DNA from: a bacterium UBP8_UBA817
GTDB taxonomy: Bacteria; Margulisbacteria; Marinamargulisbacteria; UBA817
Assembly: GCA_002296285.1 (NCBI GenBank)
Contig: DBHX01000060.1
Span: forward strand, 1 to 41,260
Direction of reading: 5' to 3'
DNA length: 41,260 nucleotides
Position numbers and translations under genes: made by a program. The notes under the pieces are model-generated. The model saw only the letters and a program-made list of their open reading frames with translations. It was not told the origin of the DNA and searched no databases. Shown piece after piece: positions 8,624 through 15,353 of the stretch. Position 1 is the first letter of the stretch; each line of letters starts with the position of its first letter.

Positions 8624-8966
8624 GGTTTCCCCCTTTTTTTTGTTTGTCGGATTATCTTTTTGACCACCCCCCTTTTTTAAATTATTTTGTCCTTATTTAT
8701 TTGTACCCATTTCAACTTGAAATAAAACATCGATAATTCTTGATGCTTATTTGTTTTTTTGGATGCTTAATCTTATGAATTTGAGTTTAAATTGGGTTGT
8801 TTTTATATTTTTTTATTTTGGTTTTTTTAATGGTTTTGATGGATAATGTGCAGATTGATATTTGCATGTTTTAAATGATTGATTATTTATGTTAATCGTG
8901 TGCCATATTTTACGTTTAAACTTTATCTTAATGATGTAATTTATTGATGATCTGATGGTTGTTTTA
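8624..8966 (-). promoter_or_regulatory. 343-nt gene-free leader upstream of pilin-like gene 3
   Basis: No open reading frame of note and no RNA gene is visible. The stretch is extremely AT-rich with many T-runs on the plus strand. It holds a perfect inverted repeat TTTCAA-C-TTGAAA (8710-8722), 87-99 nt before the gene start, and a GTTTAAAC palindrome (8914-8921) related to the longer palindromes near 9417, 10210 and 10452. I could not place a convincing -35/-10 pair, though GATAAT 30-40 nt before the start is possible. The size suggests a regulated promoter or a long 5' leader for the presumed major subunit. Confidence 0.4.
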
Positions 8967-9428
8967 TTAATTGGTTAAGCTAATATCGTTAATCGATAAA
9001 TTATGGACGCTAATTGTGTTATCGGTATAGTTATGGGTACTTTCATGTTCGATTAGTGAACAGTAAAAATCAATTTTTCCATTTGAATTTTCAATAATAA
9101 TTGAAGAATCGGCATTGTACGATTGAGATTCTAAACTCGGGTTTTTTAGATTGGTGGATAGGGGGTAATTGTTATCGACGTCAGTTAAGGTGACGGTGAT
9201 GGAATCATTGGTATTTGGTTGTATTACCCATCCTTCTTCCATGCCGATTTGTACAATGGTTGCAAAACGAATGCTGTTTAGAATATGCAGTTGCTTTTCT
9301 GCTTTAATTTTAAAACTAGAATACCCCATTTGCATGGCAACTCCAGCCATACTAAGTGCGGTAATTCCTCCAATAATCGAGATCCCAATATTTCCCATTA
9401 ATTTTGATTTAAATAGATGTTTAAACAT
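8967..9428 (-). CDS. Small pilin-like protein with Gly-Asn start, otherwise unrecognised
   Basis: This 153-residue protein has a basic leader ending Met-Gly at residue 12, then NIGISIIGGITALSMAGVAM, a hydrophobic helix starting Gly-Asn like the four paralogues beside it. Mature residue 5 would be Ser. The rest is a short Ser/Asn/Thr-rich extracellular-type domain with a single cysteine and none of the shared blocks (HLYNA, NLAG, EPFYY). It may be a minor or capping pilin. GGAG lies 8 nt before ATG. It follows the gene at 9452 after 23 nt, so the two are probably cotranscribed. Its first four codons form the palindrome ATGTTTAAACAT. Confidence 0.5.
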   Translation of the reverse strand: MFKHLFKSKLMGNIGISIIGGITALSMAGVAMQMGYSSFKIKAEKQLHILNSIRFATIVQIGMEEGWVIQPNTNDSITVTLTDVDNNYPLSTNLKNPSLESQSYNADSSIIIENSNGKIDFYCSLIEHESTHNYTDNTISVHNLSINDISLTN

Positions 9429-9451
9429 AGATTATCTCCTGTATATTGAAT

Positions 9452-10153
9452 TTATTCATTGTCTTGAGGTAATATGACGGACTGCTCAGCTTGGATTCCT
9501 CCATCCACAGTTGATAATATTCCTTGTTTGTGAACATCCATGTCTATGGTTGCTGTTGCGCCATTTACAGATGGGCCATTGATATCCATGATAATATAGA
9601 AAAAGGGTTCCCCATTAGCGTAGGGGGCATTGTTTATTGGGTCACTGGTTCCGGCCATATTTACCAGGATGGCCAAATCGGCCACCAAACTGGATGAATT
9701 GTTGATCGTGCTTCCGTCATTTGCTAAAAATAGTATGCGTGCGCCAGTATGGTTCGTATCGTAACTTGTTTCTGTTCCTGAGCGTGCTGTGGCTGTTGAA
9801 TCAAGGCTATCGAGTATGACCTGTTTTTCAATTAATTTTTTTAGCGTCACAAATTCGCCATTGTGAAAATTTTCATCAAGTCTTAATAAATGCTTAAATG
9901 CAGAAATTTGCTGACCTTCTGAAAAATAATCTTTATTTTCTGGACCCCCTTCAATAAAATTGTGAATGGATTGGCCAATAATGTAAGCATTGTATAGGTG
10001 AGATATGCGTTGCTTGCTATCCTCACTGAGTGATGTTAATGATACAAAAAAATAGATTCCCATGGTGGATGCAATGGCTGTGGCCGTTGCCAATAATAAG
10101 CTATTCCCTTTTTTATCCATAAGAAAAGATGTTAACTTTTTATTAAATATCAT
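9452..10153 (-). CDS. Gly-Asn pilin-like protein 4 (paralogue family, no Glu5)
   Basis: Start chosen at 10153 because AAAGGGG lies 5 nt upstream; the frame from 10168 would place this ribosome site inside the gene. The 233-residue protein has a leader ending Lys-Lys-Gly and a mature start NSLLLATATAIASTMGIYFF, with Leu at position 5. It is closest to the paralogue at 7910: SEDSKQRISHLYNAYIIGQS, DSTATARSG, LVNMAGT, NNAPY, GEPFFYII and SVILPQDNE at the end. It heads the cluster, after the unusual intergenic block 10210-10466. A palindrome lies about 57-68 nt before its start, where a -35 region would fall. Confidence 0.66.
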   Translation of the reverse strand: MIFNKKLTSFLMDKKGNSLLLATATAIASTMGIYFFVSLTSLSEDSKQRISHLYNAYIIGQSIHNFIEGGPENKDYFSEGQQISAFKHLLRLDENFHNGEFVTLKKLIEKQVILDSLDSTATARSGTETSYDTNHTGARILFLANDGSTINNSSSLVADLAILVNMAGTSDPINNAPYANGEPFFYIIMDINGPSVNGATATIDMDVHKQGILSTVDGGIQAEQSVILPQDNE

Positions 10154-10209
10154 GAGTGCCCCTTTCATTTTGATTATTAATATTCATTTTAGTATGCCCA
10201 TTTTTTTGA

Positions 10210-10224
10210 ATGTTTAAACATTAA
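10210..10224. repeat. 15-bp direct repeat, copy A (contains a 12-bp palindrome)
   Basis: ATGTTTAAACATTAA occurs here and again at 10452-10466. The first 12 bases are a perfect palindrome, also found at 9417-9428. This copy lies where the -35 region of the pilin-like gene starting at 10153 would be, so it could be an operator. Confidence 0.6.
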
Positions 10225-10354
10225 TTTTGATCAATGGTAGATAGTCATGATAATCTCAACTCATCAGGGTCCGTCAAAAAACTTGGGAACTACGTTTAAA
10301 ACTGTGCCCTTAGCCTTTTGGATAGTTCCGTTTTTGTTGATATTATTCCCGTCA

Positions 10355-10385
10355 AAAAATAGTGGGCATTTCCTTCACTATTTTT
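10355..10385. terminator. Bidirectional terminator-like hairpin
   Basis: AAAAATAGTG and CACTATTTTT form a perfect 10-bp stem around an 11-nt loop. On both strands the 3' arm ends in a T-run, so it could terminate transcripts from either side, including read-through from the secretin operon. The stem has only three G-C pairs, so efficiency is uncertain. Confidence 0.5.
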
Positions 10386-10451
10386 AAGTCTGTTAACGGG
10401 GGGCTACTTTTTTATCGGAGTAATATACGATTGGATAATCGCCAATATTAT

Positions 10452-10466
10452 ATGTTTAAACATTAA
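10452..10466. repeat. 15-bp direct repeat, copy B (contains a 12-bp palindrome)
   Basis: Second copy of ATGTTTAAACATTAA. With copy A it brackets 227 bp. It could be the partner operator site or the other half of a target-site duplication. Confidence 0.6.
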
Positions 10467-10483
10467 AAAACCACCATGGTTTT
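10467..10483 (-). terminator. Weak terminator-like hairpin after the secretin operon
   Basis: On the minus strand AAAACCA, a TGG loop and TGGTTTT form a 7-bp stem continued by two more T residues, 51 nt past the stop of the GspG-like gene. Low GC content makes it a weak candidate. The hairpin at 10355-10385 may act as backup. Confidence 0.4.
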
Positions 10484-10533
10484 ATTAAATATGGTTTTGA
10501 TGGCACACCATTGATTTCAATCAAAGCGATGGT

Positions 10534-11181
10534 TTAAAACGTTAATTGAATTTGAGGATGTGTATAGGAAAATAGGGTGATATTTCCGTTATTATTTTCA
10601 TAATGCCAATCCGTCATGTTTTTATTGCTGGTGCTATTTAGGTCCTGAATGGTGTATGGATTATTTGGTAGATTATTTAAAATATTTGTTTGAGTTAAAT
10701 AATTTAACTGGTGTGTTGGTGGGTAAAATTGATTGATTCGGTAATATTCAAGAAGGGCTAGTTTTAAAGTTGTCAAACTTCCCATTAAATTCTTTTTTGA
10801 CGCTGAACTAATAATAAATACAGAAAGTTTTTTATTAAATGTTGGGTTTTCAATCTGAATATGGGTGGCGTCTGAATCATTGTTCGATGCCAGCCATTGA
10901 TTATTTGAAAAAATATAGTTTGTTGCGGTTATGGTGGATTCCTTTGGTAAATTTGCATTTAATATTTTGTTTAAAGATGCGGCAGATCCCCAATGCCATT
11001 GGTTTTGATGTTGAATTTTTAGTAAGGTGCTAAAGGCGGATTGTTGAAAGGTTTGAAAAGAAAACCCTTTATTAATTCGATCTGTGGATTCTTGCACCAA
11101 TTGAAGTGTGATGGCAAAGACCACTAGGGCAAAGGCTATCGATAATGATAATTCCAATAAATTGGCACCTTTTAGCTTCAT
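10534..11181 (-). CDS. GspG-like pseudopilin
   Basis: The 215-residue protein has a five-residue leader (MKLKG) and a mature start ANLLELSLSIAFALVVF, with Glu at position 5. Its C-terminal third resembles the GspG core: LALLEYYRINQFYPP, then a loop ending in NLPNNPYTI, and a C-terminal beta part containing WHYENNNGNITLFSY. GspG is the major pseudopilin of type II secretion; at 215 residues this is longer because of an inserted middle region. It is the last gene of the operon, 4 nt after the FimT/GspH-like gene. It could equally be a minor type IV pilin. Confidence 0.6.
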   Translation of the reverse strand: MKLKGANLLELSLSIAFALVVFAITLQLVQESTDRINKGFSFQTFQQSAFSTLLKIQHQNQWHWGSAASLNKILNANLPKESTITATNYIFSNNQWLASNNDSDATHIQIENPTFNKKLSVFIISSASKKNLMGSLTTLKLALLEYYRINQFYPPTHQLNYLTQTNILNNLPNNPYTIQDLNSTSNKNMTDWHYENNNGNITLFSYTHPQIQLTF

Positions 11182-11185
11182 GATT

Positions 11186-11695
11186 TTATTTTACACCAAC
11201 ATTTGAGCTGACGTAGCCATTTATTGGTAAAAATTCTAAAATTATATCTCGTTTTTCTGTTTTTATGGTTATTTTTGCGGTAGAAGTGAGGGGCGTGGCT
11301 TGGCATTCAGTGGGGGTTTGATTGGGGGTGCAAATATACGCATTTCCGTGATTATTGTATAGAATCTGAGTTAAATCCGATAGAATATTATCGTATTGTA
11401 TTTCTACTTGATCATCAAAAGCATGGGATTCATCCAATACCCATTCAATGGTGTTGTGTTTCCAAATGCTGTAACTTTTTTCGGTGGCATTTAATCCAAT
11501 TTTATAGGGGGTATTTTCAATGAACGCATTGGATTGAATGCTTCGAATGTGCTGAATGAATTGGTTGGCGTGATACACTAAAAACTGTCGTTTAAATAAT
11601 CCATAAAATGATGGTGCGGCGACAATAATTAGTGCTGTTACCATTGAAATAATGATCAATAATTCAATAATTGAAAATCCTCGGAGTTTTTTCAT
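11186..11695 (-). CDS. FimT/GspH-like pseudopilin
   Basis: This 169-residue protein has leader MKKLRG and mature start FSIIELLIIISMVTALIIVAAPSF, a textbook class III prepilin signal with Glu5. The next segment, with FIQHIRSIQSNAF and a strand-rich C-terminus containing GNAYIC, fits the FimT/GspH group. Two cysteines near residues 120-130 could form a disulfide. Its start overlaps the pilB stop (ATGA), so it is translationally coupled to the motor gene. Confidence 0.75.
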   Translation of the reverse strand: MKKLRGFSIIELLIIISMVTALIIVAAPSFYGLFKRQFLVYHANQFIQHIRSIQSNAFIENTPYKIGLNATEKSYSIWKHNTIEWVLDESHAFDDQVEIQYDNILSDLTQILYNNHGNAYICTPNQTPTECQATPLTSTAKITIKTEKRDIILEFLPINGYVSSNVGVK

Positions 11696-13236
11696 TGAAT
11701 TTTTAAGATGCGTAGGACTTCCTCAATACTGGTGATTCCTTTTTTTATTTTTTCGGCAGCATCATACCTGAAATCTTTAAACCCTTCTTTTAGTGCAATT
11801 TCTGTTATTTCACTTTCTTTTTTATCACTTTCAATGGCTTTTCGTATTTTGTCTGAAATGACCAAAAGTTCACTAATAACGCTTCGTCCTCTATATCCAG
11901 TGTTTAAGCAGCTCTCGCACCCTTTTCCTTTGTAATATTTTTTTGCTTTGGGTAAATTTAAAAGTTTTAGCATCTGTGCGCTTGGTTTATCCACTGTTTT
12001 GCATTTATCACATATTTTCCTGGCCAGTCGTTGTCCCAAAACGGCGGTAAGTGTGGCACTAATCCAAAATTTGGGGAGTCCCAAGCTCATTAATCGTTGA
12101 ATGGTGCCGATTGCTGAATTTGAATGAATTGTTGACAGCAATAACGTTCCTACGAGGGCATTTTGGACGGCAATGTGTGCTGTTTCATTATCTCTAATTT
12201 CCCCAACTAAAATGACGTCAGGATCCAGCCGTAAGAATGAGCGGCACGCGGATGCAAACGTTAATCCAATATTGGGATTGACTTCCACTTGATTCAACCA
12301 GGCCATTCGGTATTCTACAGGATCTTCAATGGTGACAATATTGTTGGCCAATCCTTTAATCTGATTCAAGATTGAAAAGAGGGTGGTGGTTTTTCCCGAA
12401 CCTGTTGGCCCTGTGACAAGCAGCATTCCTTGAGGGTATTTAATGATTTCCTCAAGTGTAGAGAGTTGGGTTTCTGAAAACCCCAGGTTGCTTAGTCTTA
12501 AATCAATTTTATTGCTATCTAAGATTCTTAGTGTTAATTTTTCTCCATAAATTGTAGCAACGGACCCAACGCGAACATCGATTTCAGGGTTTGCGTTTTC
12601 TTCGTTAGATTTTTCAATGATCGTGACGGAAATTTGCCCGTCTTGAGGTAGACGCGTTTCAGCAATGTCCATCCCAGCATATACTTTGATTGTTGAAATG
12701 AGCGGTGACATAAAGGTTAACGGAAGTTGTTGAAAGATATGCAATACCCCGTCAATTCTTAGCCGTATGAATAATGATTCTGGCCCTGGATCGACATGTA
12801 TATCTGAGGCATGGTGGGAAATGGCATGAAATAAAATGAGATCCACCAAGTCGGGAATGCTTGGAATATCTGGAAGATTTGATAGGACATTGGGGTTTAT
12901 TTCACGGCGTTCAGCCACCAAATGCACCGATTTGAAATCGGCATAATCGGGTTCTTCCAATGATCCAAAGATTGTTTTAATTTTTAGACGTGAAAGAATG
13001 GCCGCTTTAATATCACTGTTATTGCTAAATACAAACTTGATCGGTTGGCCGATTTCCGTTTCGATCATTGATTGTAGCTCAAAGTCTTCGGGTGTACTGG
13101 TCGCAACATATAGCGTGTTTTTTTCTTTTTTAAATGGAATAATATTATTTTTCTCCATCATTTCTAGAGATAGTTCACTTAAAATATTGGGGTCAATAAC
13201 GTAGTTTTTTAGATCAATGCTTTCTTTTTTACTCAT
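11692..13236 (-). CDS. pilB: Pilus/secretion assembly ATPase PilB/GspE
   Basis: The 514-residue protein has an N-terminal T2SSE domain (about 1-100) and a hexameric ATPase core. Walker A is GPTGSGKTTT (276-285), the Walker B region is DPDVILVGEIRD (338-349) and the Asp box is SDIHVDPG. Zinc-binding cysteines are Cys409, Cys412, Cys440 and Cys443 (CDKC and CESC). This set marks an extension ATPase rather than PilT. It powers subunit insertion through PilC. It overlaps the secretin gene by 8 nt and the FimT-like gene by 4 nt. No second ATPase gene is present in the window. Confidence 0.93.
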   Translation of the reverse strand: MSKKESIDLKNYVIDPNILSELSLEMMEKNNIIPFKKEKNTLYVATSTPEDFELQSMIETEIGQPIKFVFSNNSDIKAAILSRLKIKTIFGSLEEPDYADFKSVHLVAERREINPNVLSNLPDIPSIPDLVDLILFHAISHHASDIHVDPGPESLFIRLRIDGVLHIFQQLPLTFMSPLISTIKVYAGMDIAETRLPQDGQISVTIIEKSNEENANPEIDVRVGSVATIYGEKLTLRILDSNKIDLRLSNLGFSETQLSTLEEIIKYPQGMLLVTGPTGSGKTTTLFSILNQIKGLANNIVTIEDPVEYRMAWLNQVEVNPNIGLTFASACRSFLRLDPDVILVGEIRDNETAHIAVQNALVGTLLLSTIHSNSAIGTIQRLMSLGLPKFWISATLTAVLGQRLARKICDKCKTVDKPSAQMLKLLNLPKAKKYYKGKGCESCLNTGYRGRSVISELLVISDKIRKAIESDKKESEITEIALKEGFKDFRYDAAEKIKKGITSIEEVLRILKIQ

Positions 13237-14779
13237 TCATCTCCTCGTTTAATTGTTTTAGTTTTGCCGTATCTTCAATGATATGAGGTGTGATTAGTAC
13301 CGATAACTCCGTTTTCTTTTCAGCAACTTCCTCTTGGGAAAGGAATAAATTGATAATCGGTATATTTGAGAAGAATGGGATGTTGGATTTTACTTTTGTT
13401 TTTTTCTTTTGAATGAGTCCGCCAATGACGATGGTTTCTCCATTTCGAATGATGACTTGAGTTTTTGTGGATGTTTGAGAACTAATGGGTTTGTTATTGT
13501 TGACTTGCCCTTCAGAAATACTTGGGTTTAGATCCATGAGTATTTCTCCTGTTTCTGAAATATGCGGGGTGATTTCAAGTGTAATTCCAGTACTGAGAAA
13601 ATTCATATTTTCAATGGTGCTGGTTTCAGTCACGGTGGTGGTGGTATACCCTGTTTGATTTCCGGTATTGATGGAGGCTGTTTTATGATTGGTGACAAGA
13701 ATTTGTGGGTTGGCCAAAATATTAACATTGGAATTATTTTCAAATACACTCATTGAAAAGGAGTACCCCAAGGATTGAAAGCTAAACGGTGAGGTTGGGG
13801 TTCCTTGGCTTCGTTGAATTGTGGATGGTTTTGTTCCAATAATGGTTGATAAGTCAAAATTGGTTTCAATAATGGTGGCTTCGATTAAAACTTGTTTTGG
13901 TTTAATGTCCAGTTTTTTGATTAAAGACTCTAGATATTCAAGATCTTCTAGGGGGCCTTGAGCAATAATGGAGTTATCCAGAGGGTTGGTTTTAAATTGT
14001 GTGATTCCACTCAGTCCACTCACTAAACCAATGAGTTCTTCCCCTTTTAAGTAATTTAAAGTGTAAACCCTGACAGGGGCTTGTTGAACAATGCGTATGA
14101 TTTTATCTTTCATCACCCAATGACACCCCCAGTAGTTCACGAGAGTATTAAATACATCGGCAGGGTGCATGTCATTGAGTTCAACACTTAACGTTTTCTC
14201 GAGTTCAACATTATTGATGATATTGACTTGGTGTTCTTTTGCAAAAATTTTGATGTAATCTTTGAGCGTGATTTCCGAGAATGCATAGGATCCGCGAGTA
14301 TTTTTTCCGATGTATTTTCTTAATGACTCAAGGGCATCTTGTTGGGTTAACTCTCGATTGAGGGTTTCTTCTTTTTTTGATTGAATAATCTTTTCCATGG
14401 TTCTTGGCTTATTTTTTTCAATGGTGGTTTTTGTGGCCTGTTTTCCTTTTTTCTGATCGTTTTCATTAAAGTAGATGGTTCTATTTTCTTGTGTTGAGGT
14501 GGTCCCATCCGTGGCTTCAATTAAAAAGTAATTGTTTCCATTTTTTGAATTCAATTCAATGGTGTAATTGAAATTTCCTACGTTATTTATGGGTATTTCT
14601 TGACCATTGATTGTTAATTTCGTGGTTTCTTTGGCTTGCCCTTTAAACGTCACATTGGATTCATACACTGTCATATTTTCATCTTTTGGCATTTCAATGA
14701 TTAATTTTGGTGCCCCAAATATGGCGTGGGTACTTAATAATGCGATGAATAACAAGTGTGATCTAGATTTGAAAATCAT
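13229..14779 (-). CDS. pilQ: Outer-membrane secretin PilQ/GspD
   Basis: The 516-residue protein has a signal peptide (about 1-22, ending AIFGA) and an N-terminal immunoglobulin-like domain (about 25-105, with VTFKGQAKETTKLTINGQ). A charged linker follows, then an STN-type domain (about 168-230), an N1 domain (about 237-292) and the secretin barrel (about 295-500). Barrel signatures are ILANPQILVTN, GITLEITPHI, VIRNGETIVIGGLI and the closing LSVLITPHII. It forms the gated outer-membrane ring. Secretins usually run 550-750 residues, so this one is compact. The Ig-like domain replaces the AMIN domains common in PilQ. It overlaps the PilP-like gene by 17 nt. Confidence 0.92.
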   Translation of the reverse strand: MIFKSRSHLLFIALLSTHAIFGAPKLIIEMPKDENMTVYESNVTFKGQAKETTKLTINGQEIPINNVGNFNYTIELNSKNGNNYFLIEATDGTTSTQENRTIYFNENDQKKGKQATKTTIEKNKPRTMEKIIQSKKEETLNRELTQQDALESLRKYIGKNTRGSYAFSEITLKDYIKIFAKEHQVNIINNVELEKTLSVELNDMHPADVFNTLVNYWGCHWVMKDKIIRIVQQAPVRVYTLNYLKGEELIGLVSGLSGITQFKTNPLDNSIIAQGPLEDLEYLESLIKKLDIKPKQVLIEATIIETNFDLSTIIGTKPSTIQRSQGTPTSPFSFQSLGYSFSMSVFENNSNVNILANPQILVTNHKTASINTGNQTGYTTTTVTETSTIENMNFLSTGITLEITPHISETGEILMDLNPSISEGQVNNNKPISSQTSTKTQVIIRNGETIVIGGLIQKKKTKVKSNIPFFSNIPIINLFLSQEEVAEKKTELSVLITPHIIEDTAKLKQLNEEMNE

Positions 14780-15299
14780 AAAATATGCTTCCTAGACGAA
14801 ATGATCGTTTTTTCCCTTTTCTTATGACAGAAATGTCCTTTTCTGTGATTTTATCGATGGTAACTTCGTTTATTTTGTCTCCTTTTTGAACAATATGCCC
14901 AGATACAAGGGCTTTATACCCATTGTTAACTTTCCAAATGGCACTGACTTTGTACTCATATAAATCCAATGATTGTGAAACTTCCGGAGCGGCTTTCTTT
15001 TCGGGGATTTTAATGGTTTTTTGTTGTTTAAAAAAGGGGTTGTTTCCCCACTTATTGTCCGTTTGATTGGCTGGTTTTAGGCTAGGTGGATCGCTATTAA
15101 GAAGATCAAAGAGTGGTTGGGCAGTTTGTGTTTCCTTTGGCTTACTTTTTTTAAGTTCAAACTTTGTTTCGGCGTGTGCACGAGGTGGTATGAAGAAGAT
15201 GATTCCAATGGTTAAAGTGATGATTAATTTTTGATAACTTAGTTGATATATCATGGATTCTGTCTGATTATCGGTTATTTTTTGACTGAGCTTGATCAT
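14763..15299 (-). CDS. PilP/GspC-like periplasmic protein
   Basis: This protein has a hydrophobic N-terminal segment ending PPRAHAE, a low-complexity linker (about 50-115) and a C-terminal small beta domain. The latter (YKVSAIWKVNNGYKALVSG, then GHIVQKGDKINEVTIDKI) matches the homology region of PilP/GspC. It would couple the inner-membrane platform to the secretin encoded next. Starting at 15299 gives 178 residues with a polar extension before the signal; the internal ATG at 15254 gives a cleaner signal peptide. Neither start has a clear Shine-Dalgarno site, so I kept the longer form. It heads the operon ending at 10534. Confidence 0.65.
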   Translation of the reverse strand: MIKLSQKITDNQTESMIYQLSYQKLIITLTIGIIFFIPPRAHAETKFELKKSKPKETQTAQPLFDLLNSDPPSLKPANQTDNKWGNNPFFKQQKTIKIPEKKAAPEVSQSLDLYEYKVSAIWKVNNGYKALVSGHIVQKGDKINEVTIDKITEKDISVIRKGKKRSFRLGSIFYDFQI

Positions 15300-15334
15300 T
15301 CTATTTAAATCTTCTTAAGTAAGTATTTTACGCG

Positions 15335-15348
15335 ATTTATCGATAAAT
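15335..15348. promoter_or_regulatory. 14-bp palindrome in the divergent pilP/pilD spacer
   Basis: ATTTATCGATAAAT is a perfect palindrome in the 54-bp spacer between the divergently transcribed PilP-like gene and the prepilin peptidase gene. GATAAA within it ends 6 nt before the peptidase ATG and may itself be a -10 box. It could be a shared operator or just promoter sequence. Confidence 0.4.
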
Positions 15349-15353
15349 AGATC

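Larger units (their letters stand above)
10154..10533. other. 380-nt gene-free block with repeats and hairpins
   Basis: This lies between the end of the minus-strand secretin operon and the start of the minus-strand pilin genes. No convincing gene is present. It contains two copies of the 15-mer ATGTTTAAACATTAA (10210-10224, 10452-10466), two copies of CCGTCAAAAAA (10271-10281, 10349-10359), a 7-bp inverted repeat (10286-10292 with 10323-10329), a 10-bp hairpin (10355-10385), a hairpin at 10421-10450 and a terminator-like hairpin (10467-10483). I did not recognise a known riboswitch or insertion sequence in it. Confidence 0.5.

Noticed and set aside
8891..8905. Sigma-54 promoter (TGGCAC) upstream of pilin-like gene 3, minus strand
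   Set aside because: The -12 GC dinucleotide is missing at the required spacing. The TGGCAC at 10501-10506 on the plus strand fails in the same way.
10261..10440. Possible c-di-GMP (GEMM) or other known riboswitch upstream of the pilin genes
   Set aside because: Conserved core strings of GEMM-I, ZTP and SAM motifs are not present on either strand; only simple inverted repeats are seen.
10225..10451. MITE or insertion-sequence remnant with terminal inverted repeats
   Set aside because: The segment between the direct repeats has no matching inverted ends and no transposase fragment, so insertion is only one of several hypotheses.
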